Of a stretch of 64,000 bases of DNA, positions 31,290 through 39,656 are shown in pieces (position 1 is the first letter of the stretch; the number at the start of each line of letters is the position of its first letter). The position numbers were made by a program, and so were the translations under genes. Under the pieces are notes generated by a model. It was given only the letters and a program-made list of their open reading frames with translations, did not search any database and was not told the origin of the DNA. The stretch comes from Saussurea involucrata (Eukaryota > Streptophyta > Magnoliopsida > Asterales > Asteraceae): positions 87,810,879-87,874,878 of the forward strand of contig CM066318.1 of the NCBI GenBank assembly GCA_033807775.1. The letters run 5' to 3'.

Positions 31290-32825
31290 AATTAACATGT
31301 TACTACTGAATGTATGTCCTATAGGTAATCTATTTCCTTTACCTATAGTGTTTGATTCTTGTTGATAACTTGTAGAAGGCTTTGTCCACGATTCTCTTCC
31401 ACTTGTATCTTGTGAATTATTTCCAATTTCTCCCCATTCTGTTTTTGGCCTTTTATATTGATTTTGCATATAAGTATCCATAAAACTCTGTTCTTCTTTA
31501 TAAAAATCAGATAACATAGTTTTTCCTTGTAAAATATTTTCTACTAACGGTAAGTTATAATATTCTTGTAATTTTTTATAACTTTCTTCATATGTCATGC
31601 CCAATTCTGTCATGCATTCCATAATCATATCGTCTGTTTCTTCTTGTATATTTAATTCTGTGAATTTTTTGTTAATTATTTGTTCTAATGTTTTATTCGT
31701 TTCCTCGATTTTAAATCCTGTGTTTACTTCTTCTTCTTCTAAATAATCTATTAGGCTGTAATTGAATTCTTCTTCTTCTCGAAACTTATCAAAATCTATT
31801 AGAGTTTCATCATCTTCGTTTTCTGTATCATATTTGGGTTCTGTGTCTGTATCATGATCTATATTCATAAAATTATATTCTGTTTCATCGTCATCCTTAT
31901 CGTTCGATGATTCTTTTTTATAATCTACAAATCTTAGACTTTGTGTTCCATCTATGTCTTCATAGATATAACTTCTTTTTGGCACTAAAACTTCGTTTTC
32001 TTGTTCCTTTAAGTCATTTAATTGCCATTCTAATCCTGCTAATTCTTCATGATCTATTTTAACTGGATCTATCATCTGTATAGATTTTGAAGCTATTGTA
32101 TTCACAATTCCTTCAATGTTAACTTTATATTTCATTCCCGACCTATTGCTAGCTTTACCTAGCACTCCTATACTTATGACTATGTTGTTTCCTTCATAGT
32201 TTTCGTATCCCTTGGTTTGTAATGCGATTTTTATATTTTGTAGATCTTTTATATCTTTTAGGATGCCTGGTGTACAATAAAATAAAGCCGTATTTTGGCT
32301 TAAATCTATTTCCATCCCTGAAATTATTGCCTTTTTTAGCTCTACTTTCCAACTTTTATCTAATAATAAGGCTAACAATTTTGTTCCTAAGTTTTTCCTG
32401 CCTAAAGCTTTTATTCCTATGATTACTAATCCTATGTGTGCAAAATGTTTCCCTGATTGTTTAATTTTCTGTATTGTTTCAGGTGAGAACAAGTCTACTG
32501 TTACAGAATTGCCTACAACTCTCAGGCTTTCTTCTCGGCTACTTTGAATTAATACTGTATTTATGTTTAATAAACCTGTTTGATACAAGACTCTTGGATT
32601 TAATATATCTAATTGGTGTTGATTATATAGATTTATATTTCTGTCTAAATCTATTTCTTCTTCTAATTGTATAACATGTTGTGTGGAATTTGAACCTGAT
32701 CCTCTTCTGGTTATTCTGTTTAGAAAAGATTCGGATGTTATTGTATCCTGTATATTACTTGTGGAACTTCTTGCTTCCTGTATAGTTCTACTTCTTCCTA
32801 AGAAGCTCCTATTGTTATTGTTCAT
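31290..32825 (-). pseudogene. EPRV movement protein with true N-terminus, coat part cut
   Basis: The ATG at 32825 is followed by MNNNNRSFLGRSRTIQ and about 512 uninterrupted viral codons: Ser/Arg-rich head, movement-protein domain (SVTVDLFSPETIQK), acidic linker, and the start of the coat region up to SSNMLI. Viral coding ends at about 31290, where an inverted ORF1 fragment follows. The frame runs on in junk to 31155. Just upstream on the same strand are ORF2 (overlapping by ATGA), ORF1, leader and primer site, so 31.3-33.76 kb is the best-preserved genome front end. The movement domain itself shows no break in this copy. Confidence 0.9.
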
Positions 32826-33163
32826 TTTCTGGGTAACCAGTGTGTATATGGTTTAGGTCTTCTGTTAATTTTAATATCCTCGATATTTAATTTATTAATT
32901 GCCTCTGTGATTTTATCTATATCACTGGCTGTTGTTGTATTTGATTCCTTTTTATCTTCTAATATGTCTATAACTTTGTTGACCTTTTCAATAAGTTGTA
33001 TTAATAAACTAATTATAAAATTGAATATGTTTGTAAATTGTTTATCACTTTTACTTTGTCCTAGATAGTTTGTAAAACCTGTAACTTCTTCTTTATTTTG
33101 TTCTGATTTGTATCTATTGGCGTCTTCTAAGGCCTTTGTGTATTCTTTAGTAAATGCCGCCAG
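32822..33163 (-). CDS. EPRV small ORF2, no ATG
   Basis: An open frame of about 113 codons between the ORF1 stop and the movement-protein start. Its TGA overlaps that ATG (ATGA). It has no Met codon. The first codon after the ORF1 stop region is a CTG (33163-33161) with A at -3 and G at +4, a plausible non-AUG start. The protein is Lys/Asn/Ile-rich with a hydrophobic middle (FNFIISLLIQLIEKVNKV) and a basic end (KINRRPKPYTHWLPRK). By position it corresponds to ORF2 of badnaviruses and tungrovirus, a virion-associated nucleic-acid-binding protein. Homology is not shown. An identical frame lies at 36123-36464. Confidence 0.7.
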   Translation of the reverse strand: MAAFTKEYTKALEDANRYKSEQNKEEVTGFTNYLGQSKSDKQFTNIFNFIISLLIQLIEKVNKVIDILEDKKESNTTTASDIDKITEAINKLNIEDIKINRRPKPYTHWLPRK

Positions 33164-33165
33164 GT

Positions 33166-33468
33166 TTAACCTTCTACTATCTGTTTAACTATTTCTAAAG
33201 ATTTTTCTAATTTATTTAACTGTTTCTCTATTTTGGTTAGTAACCCTTTATTTTCTGTTTCAAGCTGTTTTGGTTTATTTATTTCTAATAAATAACTTAA
33301 CTGTTGAATCTCTTGTTTTGTAGGGATTGATTTTTTAATTTCTTTTAGCTCTTTTATAATCTGATTATTTTGCTCTTTAATATATCCTAGATTTTCAGTT
33401 AGCTTATCTAAGCGTTTTATTGTTGCAGACGAGGTGTTTGAATCAATGGTTGGGTGAAATCCTATCTC
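33166..33468 (-). CDS. EPRV small ORF1, coiled coil, no ATG
   Basis: An open frame of about 100 codons from just after a TAA, without any Met. Content: KRLDKLTENLGYIKEQNNQI then heptad-like Ile/Leu/Lys repeats (LLTKIEKQLNKLEKSLEI), so a coiled coil is likely. It ends TAA two nucleotides before the CTG of ORF2. The front-end position and absence of ATG resemble RTBV ORF1, which starts at AUU; here an ATT lies near the frame start (IDSNTSSATIK). Start codon not determined. Copies at 35827-36120 (full), 30667-30777, 31139-31289 and 34023-34110 (partial). Confidence 0.68.
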   Translation of the reverse strand, partial: EIGFHPTIDSNTSSATIKRLDKLTENLGYIKEQNNQIIKELKEIKKSIPTKQEIQQLSYLLEINKPKQLETENKGLLTKIEKQLNKLEKSLEIVKQIVEG

Positions 33469-33762
33469 TTAGTATTACTCTAATTCTTTACTCCTTTTTA
33501 TAATATTTTCATATATCCCATAAATTTTTTAGATAGATAACAAATGAAGATTAAAACAACACAAATGAAGATTAAAACCACTAGTATAGTAGTGTTTATC
33601 TTAACCCTGAAATTCATCATAACCTTCATATTTATATCATAACATAATATGATCCCTGGATTTTCACCTTAGCGGGTTCTCGTATATTGTGGATCACTAC
33701 CACCGACGAGCCTGACTAAGTCTGTTAAATCTTTCGAATCGTACCATGCTCTGATACCAATA
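33469..33762 (-). promoter_or_regulatory. EPRV leader with primer site, inverted
   Basis: Read on the minus strand, the primer site TGGTATCAGAGC (33759-33748) is followed by leader sequence with several short upstream ORFs and then ORF1. A short uORF, M-G-Y-M-K-I-L-stop in the clean copy at 35765-35788, lies 40-60 nt before ORF1. The layout suits ribosome shunt or leaky scanning. Confidence 0.75.
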
Positions 33763-34531
33763 AGGGGGTACTCATAGGAGAAGATATAAAAAATTCAAAG
33801 GTAAAACACATATGTAAATTCAAAATTAAAAATCCTGATATAACAATCCGGACGGCCGTATAACCTTTCGCTTTCCTTTATCCTTTTTCTCCATCTGTCA
33901 CAAATAATTTGTTAAGGTTTCTGGATAACATATCTGCTATCCCATTATCTTTTCCTTTGATATGTTCAAAATTTATTCTGTAACCACATCCTTGTATAAT
34001 ATTCTGTAAATTTATCCATCGTAGCTCTTTTATAATCTGATTATTTTGCTCTTTAATATATCCTAGATTTTCAGTTAGCTTATCTAAGCGTTTTATTGTT
34101 GCAGACGAGGTGTTTGAATCAATGGTTGGGTGAAATCCTATCTCTTAGTATTACTCTAATTCTTTACTCCTTTTTATAATATTTTCATATATCCCATAAA
34201 ATTTTTAGATAGATAACAAATGAAGATTAAAACAACACAAATGAAGATTAAAACCACTAGTATAGTAGTGTTAGATTTTTTACACTTTCATAATTTTGTT
34301 TCCAGTTTTCATGTATATTTTTTCCCAGATCTCCTGGTAATTTTATAAAATATTTGTTGCATAACTCATCATCCATTGCTTGTCCTGTTTGTGAAAGTAA
34401 CCTTGAGAAGTCTAATGTAAATTCATTTATGTATTTCATATCTGCGATACTTAATTGTTCTAAGTTTCTTATTGCTGTATCTTGTATATGGGTATTATTT
34501 TTTGCTGGGTCAACTCCTAGAATAAGAGTTC
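33763..34531. other. EPRV mosaic fragments
   Basis: 33770-33855 is the protease-RT linker (+). 33856-34022 is the RNase H end and transactivator start (-). 34023-34270 is ORF1 start plus leader (-), repeating 33350-33590. 34271-34531 is a coat-protein piece (-), including ISKYIKLPGDLG-type codons read at 34257-34439. No complete gene. Confidence 0.8.
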
Positions 34532-34982
34532 AATGGTTGGGTGAAATCCTATCTCTTAGTATTACTCTAATTCTTTACTCCTTTTTATAATATTTTCATA
34601 TATCCCATAAAATTTTTAGATAGATAACAAATGAAGATTAAAACAACACAAATGAAGATTAAAACCACTAGTATAGTAGTGTTTATCTTAACCCTGAAAT
34701 TCATCATAACCTTCATATTTATATCATAACATAATATGATCCCTGGATTTTCACCTTAGCGGGTTCTCATATATTGTGGATCACTACCACCGACGAGCCT
34801 GACTAAGTCTGTTAAATCTTTCGAATCGTACCATGCTCTGATACCAATAAGGGGGGTATGGCGGATTTTTTGGGTTTCCGTTAAACCACTATGACAACAG
34901 GTAAGAAAGCATATAAAGATATACTTACAGAGATGGTGGAAGCACCAGCGTAGCAAACAGAGGTGATGAGAGCGGAAGCACC
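34532..34982 (-). promoter_or_regulatory. EPRV leader with primer site, second inverted copy
   Basis: On the minus strand this spans intergenic/leader sequence (GCTTCCACCATCTCTG, with GTAAGT near 34926), GGGGGGTATGG-complement, the primer site TGGTATCAGAGC at 34846-34835, and downstream leader to CCAACCATTG. It is the most complete leader in the window. Confidence 0.8.
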
Positions 34983-35223
34983 ACCGAAGATATCAGTAAA
35001 TCTTTTTCATAGACCATGGGGAAGATACAGGTTAGTTGCGGAAGGACATTATACACAGATATTCGCTCAAGATAATTGGATCATGGTCTTTCCATTCATC
35101 AGAGAAGATGGAGATGAAGATTTCAGCCAGGTTATCGTCGACAACCTTGATGACAAAGACGAATACGATGGTACTGACCCCGGTTCGCCACAGTCAATCG
35201 ACAGTACACACAGGGATTTCTAG
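34983..35223 (+). pseudogene. EPRV transactivator C-terminal fragment
   Basis: Matches the last 80 codons of the transactivator ORFs (PKISVNLFHRPWGR, acidic tail, IDSTHRDF), with a 3-nt deletion after RPWGR and Gly to Arg in FPFIREDGDED. The frame opens upstream only in intergenic sequence. Confidence 0.88.
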
Positions 35224-35482
35224 CGGTGGTCCTTTTTTTTTATTTTTTTATTTTTTTTATTTTTTTATTTTTAGTATGGGATATACTATGAAGATCTAAA
35301 AGGAGTGTAAAGAACTAGAGAAAATACATAAGAAGATAGGAAATAAAGAGATTAGCCAGCCATATGAGAAAGGTTCTCGATTTCTTATAAATTTCTGCGT
35401 GTTTACAAATGAAGTGGAAACTACAATATATAGGCGAAAAAAGCTAAGCTAGAAATGACACGTACCTAATTTATGCCCTACA
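35224..35482 (-). promoter_or_regulatory. EPRV intergenic region, inverted copy
   Basis: A third copy of the promoter region, with an interrupted T-rich tract (T8A T7A ...) where other copies have uninterrupted T24 or A15, and the TATA region near 35430. It ends in TTATGCCCTAC, the junction word also found at 18870 and 22900. Confidence 0.8.
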
Positions 35483-35733
35483 ATTTATAAAAGCTCAAGA
35501 GAGTGTTATTGCCCAATTGCAAGAACAACTCCTAAGATCTGGAAAAAATACACATAGTACACAAACCCAGATTGAAAATAGTTTGCTTAAACAGAAAAAT
35601 GGTTTTCTCGAGACAAAAAATACACAACTTAGACAAGAACTCGAGAAAAAGGGGACAAATACAGTCATACACAGAGATTTCACGTGTTTTAAAGCCAGAA
35701 TCTTGGATTTGCCTTTAAAGCAAACCATGCAAC
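35483..35733 (+). pseudogene. EPRV transactivator coiled-coil fragment
   Basis: Matches 21160-21412: QESVIAQLQEQLLRSGKN, then KNTQLRQELEKKGTN, up to LPLKQTMQP, followed by leader sequence in plus orientation. Confidence 0.88.
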
Positions 35734-35826
35734 CATCTTCATTTGTTATCTATCTAAAAATTTTATGGGATATATGAAAATATTATAAAAAGGAGTAAAG
35801 AATTAGAGTAATACTAAGAGATATGA
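35734..35826 (+). promoter_or_regulatory. EPRV leader end with short uORF
   Basis: Contains ATG-GGA-TAT-ATG-AAA-ATA-TTA-TAA at 35765-35788. The TGA at 35824-35826 is a copy-specific base change (GGA in the other copies) that also creates an ATG at 35823. Confidence 0.65.
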
Positions 35827-36120
35827 TTTCACCCAACCATTGATTCAAACACCTCGTCTGCAACAATAAAACGCTTAGATAAGCTAACTGAAAATCTAGG
35901 ATATATTAAAGAGCAAAATAATCAGATTATAAAAGAGCTAAAAGAAATTAAAAAATCAATCCCTACAAAACAAGAGATTCAACAGTTAAGTTATTTATTA
36001 GAAATAAATAAACCAAAACAGCTTGAAACAGAAAATAAAGGGTTACTAACCAAAATAGAGAAGCAGTTAAATAAATTAGAAAAATCTTTAGAAATAGTTA
36101 AACAGATAGTAGAAGGTTAA
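35827..36120 (+). CDS. EPRV small ORF1, second full copy, no ATG
   Basis: 97 codons, the same coiled-coil product as at 33166-33468 (LTENLGYIKEQNNQIIKEL..., ending KQIVEG). There is no Met in the frame and no ATG in any frame until 36461. It precedes ORF2 with 2 nt between its TAA and the CTG. Confidence 0.68.
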   Translation, partial: FHPTIDSNTSSATIKRLDKLTENLGYIKEQNNQIIKELKEIKKSIPTKQEIQQLSYLLEINKPKQLETENKGLLTKIEKQLNKLEKSLEIVKQIVEG

Positions 36121-36122
36121 AC

Positions 36123-36464
36123 CTGGCGGCATTTACTAAAGAATACACAAAGGCCTTAGAAGACGCCAATAGATACAAATCAGAACAAAATAAAGAAGAA
36201 GTTACAGGTTTTACAAACTATCTAGGACAAAGTAAAAGTGATAAACAATTTACAAACATATTCAATTTTATAATTAGTTTATTAATACAACTTATTGAAA
36301 AGGTCAACAAAGTTATAGACATATTAGAAGATAAAAAGGAATCAAATACAACAACAGCCAGTGATATAGATAAAATCACAGAGGCAATTAATAAATTAAA
36401 TATCGAGGATATTAAAATTAACAGAAGACCTAAACCATATACACACTGGTTACCCAGAAAATGA
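36123..36464 (+). CDS. EPRV small ORF2, second full copy, no ATG
   Basis: 113 codons counted from the CTG at 36123-36125 (context AAACCTGG), ending in TGA that overlaps the next ATG at 36461. Same product as 32822-33163. Conservation of frame and of ATG absence in both copies supports a real viral gene. Confidence 0.68.
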   Translation: MAAFTKEYTKALEDANRYKSEQNKEEVTGFTNYLGQSKSDKQFTNIFNFIISLLIQLIEKVNKVIDILEDKKESNTTTASDIDKITEAINKLNIEDIKINRRPKPYTHWLPRK

Positions 36465-36715
36465 ACAATAACAATAGGAGCTTCTTAGGAAGAAGTAGAA
36501 CTATACAGGAAGCAAGAAGTTCCACAAGTAATATACAGGATACAATAACATCCGAATCTTTTCTAAACAGAATAACCAGAAGAGGATCAGGTTCAAATTC
36601 CACACAACATGTTATACAATTAGAAGAAGAAATAGATTTAGACAGAAATATAAATCTATATAATCAACACCAATTAGATATATTAAATCCAAGAAACAAA
36701 ATTATGAAAGTGTAA
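36461..36715 (+). pseudogene. EPRV movement-protein N-terminal fragment
   Basis: The ATG is followed by about 77 viral codons (MNNNNRSFLGRSRTIQ ... HQLDILNPR), then a break at about 36695 into a coat fragment and a stop. It shows the true N-terminus missing from the long copy at 22864. Confidence 0.9.
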
Positions 36716-37034
36716 AAAATCTAGGTATCGGACCTAGAATAACTCATACTTGATAATATTTGGCATATTCAAACCATGCCAAATACAACATCCTTTAAAG
36801 TACAAGTTTTAAATGCTCTGAGTATTTACTTCTCAGAACAAAGCCAGATTGTTCCTGAAAAACAAGACAAACGTTTTTCCCACTATATTATTTTCAGGGG
36901 AACAAAAACTGGCAATTGGGCAATAACACTCTCTTGAGCTTTTATAAATTGTTCGGGATTATTTTTGGCAATTTCTGCAAAAGTTTTGACTTCTTCAGGT
37001 TCAATGAAGAAGTTTTCAATCCCAAAAGTTTCTC
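36694..37034. other. EPRV terminal fragments
   Basis: 36694-36750 is coat sequence (+), 36750-36913 is transactivator (+), and 36913-37034 is transactivator (-). The last two overlap around FRGTKTG and form an imperfect head-to-head pair next to the (TA)n border. Confidence 0.82.
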
Positions 37035-37036
37035 TT

Positions 37037-37060
37037 TATATATATATATATATATATATA
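37037..37060. repeat. (TA)n microsatellite at right EPRV border
   Basis: About 12 TA units follow viral sequence immediately and precede a MITE. Confidence 0.95.
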
Positions 37061-37073
37061 GATAGATAATATA

Positions 37074-37389
37074 GAGGAAGGTTCAGGAGAAAACCTCAAA
37101 TAAATGAAAAACTAAAAAACACCTTATCGACTATTAGATTAGATAATCTGATGGATGTGATTAAACATGCGGTTACAACAATATTAATTAAATTAAAAAA
37201 ACCTCACCCCTCTATTTTTTATTCGAAAAAAGACGAAAAATAAACAAATTTCGAACGAAATAAATTACACCAAATAAACGACTATATTTTTCTCGTTAAT
37301 TTGACATCCATATTGATATACTTTTTCATCCATTTTTTCATGGTTTTTCGGTTTTCCATTTATTTAGGGTTTTCCCCTGAACCTGACCG
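37074..37389. mobile_element. MITE with imperfect inverted repeats
   Basis: GGAAGGTTCAGGAGAAAACC on the left pairs with GGTTTTCCCCTGAACCTG on the right, and similarity extends over about 45 bp. TA repeats flank both sides. About 315 bp, no coding sequence. Superfamily uncertain; TA flanks are compatible with mariner-type insertion. Confidence 0.65.
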
Positions 37390-37525
37390 CATATATATAT
37401 ATATATACGTTACTATATGCCCACGACACGTGTCACACAGAAATGCTACCAATGAGTATGTAAACCTAAGGGGTCGCACACAAAGAACACGTTTGCTTCC
37501 ATTAGAAAGGAACTCGTTAAAGTAA

Positions 37526-38085
37526 TGTTTGACAGTTAAATAGTTATTCTTGAAAGAATAATTAAATAATATGTGTAAAATGTAATTATAATAATTACAG
37601 AGCTTTATCTGTAAATATGAATAATTATTATTTAGATAAATATAATTATTCAGATAATTATTCGAATTCAAATGATTTAAATTCAAATTATTACAGATAA
37701 ACATAAATCCTATTTACTGTCTACATAAATAGGATGGCAGGGCAGTTGTTTTCAGTTACCTGATTCGACTCTCTGAATCTGAATTATACACTTACACATA
37801 TTAGAATTAGGGGTTCTTTTGGGCCAACACTCCGTGGAATTCGCGTGTTCGTGTGTGGATACCGTTAGAGGAAACATGCATTGGTTTCTTAGTGCCCCGA
37901 TCGTTCAACCACAACAGTTCTTAAAAGGTGCGATTCTAAACACCATATGGTGTGGTTGTTTAATTAAATACATCATTGGATCCGATTGGTTTTTTTGTAT
38001 TTAGAAAAGTTTTCTAAATTTTGTAACCGTCTTATTTATTTTTACGCTGCGTTTTATCGGTTACGAATCGCATCAAAACCCAACA
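37526..38085 (+). repeat. Copia-type LTR (5' or solo)
   Basis: It starts TGTTTGACAG and ends AAACCCAACA, then one base, then a primer-site variant TAGTATCAGAGCC at 38087. Inner sequence (GTGCCCCGATCGTTCAACC) resembles plant Copia LTRs. No partner LTR is seen, so the element is truncated. Confidence 0.6.
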
Positions 38086-38560
38086 GTAGTATCAGAGCCG
38101 CTTTGATGTTTATGCATACCTCGATGACTCAATAGACCCATTTAAAGCCCGATAGATCAATTAGAGTCCAATTAAACCCTTTCAAGTCCAATTAAACCCT
38201 TTCAAGCCCAATAGGACCCTTTAAACCCGATATATCCATTAAGGCCCAATGAATCTCTTTAAAAGTTAATAAAACCGATTAAATCCGAGTAGAATAGATT
38301 AAAGTCCAATATATGTTTTATGGGTTACAGTGGTTCTTAATGAACTATTGGGCCTTTTAAAGCCCAATAGACCCCTTTAAAGCCCGATAGATCAATTAAG
38401 GTCCAATTAAACCCTTTAAAGCCTAATAAAACCCTTTAAACATGATAGATCCATTAAGGCCCATTAGAACGGATTAAAGCCCAATAGATGCTTTAAAGTC
38501 CAACATAACCGATTAAAGCCCAATAGAATTCATTAAAACCCAACAACACCCTCCATGACT
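38086..38560. repeat. Degenerate AAGCCCAATAGA-type repeats
   Basis: Words like TTTAAAGCCCAATAGACCC and ATTAAGGCCCAAT recur every 20-30 bp with variation. No coding potential. Probably leader of the truncated Copia element. Confidence 0.6.
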
Positions 38561-38968
38561 TATTACATGTTTGTATGCAAAGTGTGTATTGCATATATGT
38601 ATGTGGTGTCTATTGTGGTTGATAAGACCACTAAGACCCACTATAGGTCAATAAGACCCATTGAGATCCATTATATCACAATAAGATATTTTATATGGCT
38701 TATTAAGACCTACTAACACACATTATGAGTTATTACCTAAGTTTACCTACACGGTTACCAAACAACACACATATTATATGCTATTTATACATTCATATAT
38801 CATTCATATATACACATGCATGTATATATATAACACATATATACATCATATGCGATTTCCAAATATCACACATTAACTATATATACACATTGATAAGATA
38901 TTCACATTATATCAATATATACACATATACACAATATACATGCATAGATCAACAACCAACACATATCA

Positions 38969-38970
<2 letters not shown>
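38561..38970. other. Non-coding AT-rich spacer
   Basis: Rich in ATATATACACAT words. I see no gene, and the forward frame here is low-complexity. Confidence 0.5.

Positions 38971-39041
<71 letters not shown>
38971..39041. repeat. (CA)n followed by (TA)n microsatellite
   Basis: About 27 CA units, then about 9 TA units, directly before the MITE. Confidence 0.95.
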
Positions 39042-39043
<2 letters not shown>

Positions 39044-39310
39044 GGGGAGGTATCCGTTGCAAACCAGTCAGTTTGTGCAAACTATACAAACCAATCTTAG
39101 CCGTTGATCAAGTCTAATAAATATCTGATTTTATTATGTTTCCTAATCTAAAGTCATGATCATAATGAATGAATCTTATCATCTTCCATATATATCTCAG
39201 TCTTAATTAATGAATCATAATGATTATCCATAAATACATCTATTGTTTCCTAATATAGTGGTTTGTATAGTTTGCACAAACTGACTGGTTTGCAACGGAT
39301 ACCTCCCCTA
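39042..39310. mobile_element. MITE with perfect 52-bp terminal inverted repeats
   Basis: TAGGGGAGGTATCCGTTGCA and the following 32 bases are exactly repeated in inverse at 39259-39310. The 269-bp element would fold into a long hairpin. (TA)n lies on both sides, so any TA duplication is hidden. No ORF. Confidence 0.88.
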
Positions 39311-39399
39311 TATATATATATATACTGATCCACGAATACATATAACACTTACACATGTGTACATATAACACATAAACATGAGAAACGAGAAATACAAAA

Positions 39400-39656
39400 A
39401 ACATCTGTCATTACTCCATCACTGATTAACGACATACTAGTAACGGATTCCACACGTCCGTCACTAATCCGTCGCTAATCAGTGACGGATTAGTGACGGA
39501 CACGTGGAATTTCATTTTTTTTGAAACTCCACGTGTCCTTCGCTAATCCGTCACTAATTAGTGACGGATTGTGTTCTTGTTCGTTTCGTCGCTGATCTGT
39601 CACTAATCCGTTTCCATCACTGATTTTCGTCACTGATACCTCTTTTTCTAGTAGTG
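39400..39656 (-). mobile_element. CACTA-type transposon end
   Basis: On the minus strand it starts CACTACTAGAAAAAGAGG at 39656 and continues with many subterminal TCACTAATCCGT/ACGGATTAGTGA words in both orientations. I see no opposite CACTA terminus, so only one end (or a truncated element) is present. Confidence 0.65.

Larger units (their letters stand above)
18569..37034. mobile_element. Endogenous pararetrovirus (Caulimoviridae) mosaic locus
   Basis: About 18.5 kb consists of rearranged pieces of one caulimovirid: movement protein, coat protein with CCHC knuckle, DTGAT protease, YIDD reverse transcriptase, RNase H, transactivator/viroplasmin, and intergenic region with TATA box and tRNA-Met primer site. 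Long colinear runs are 19.68-22.8 kb and 22.9-29.5 kb (plus), 31.3-33.76 kb (minus) and 35.7-36.7 kb (plus). Between them lie fragments as short as about 40 bp in either orientation. Repeated pieces are nearly identical, so they come from one virus type, probably recently. There is no integrase, as expected; insertion is by host repair. The locus as arranged is not an intact viral genome. Confidence 0.95.
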
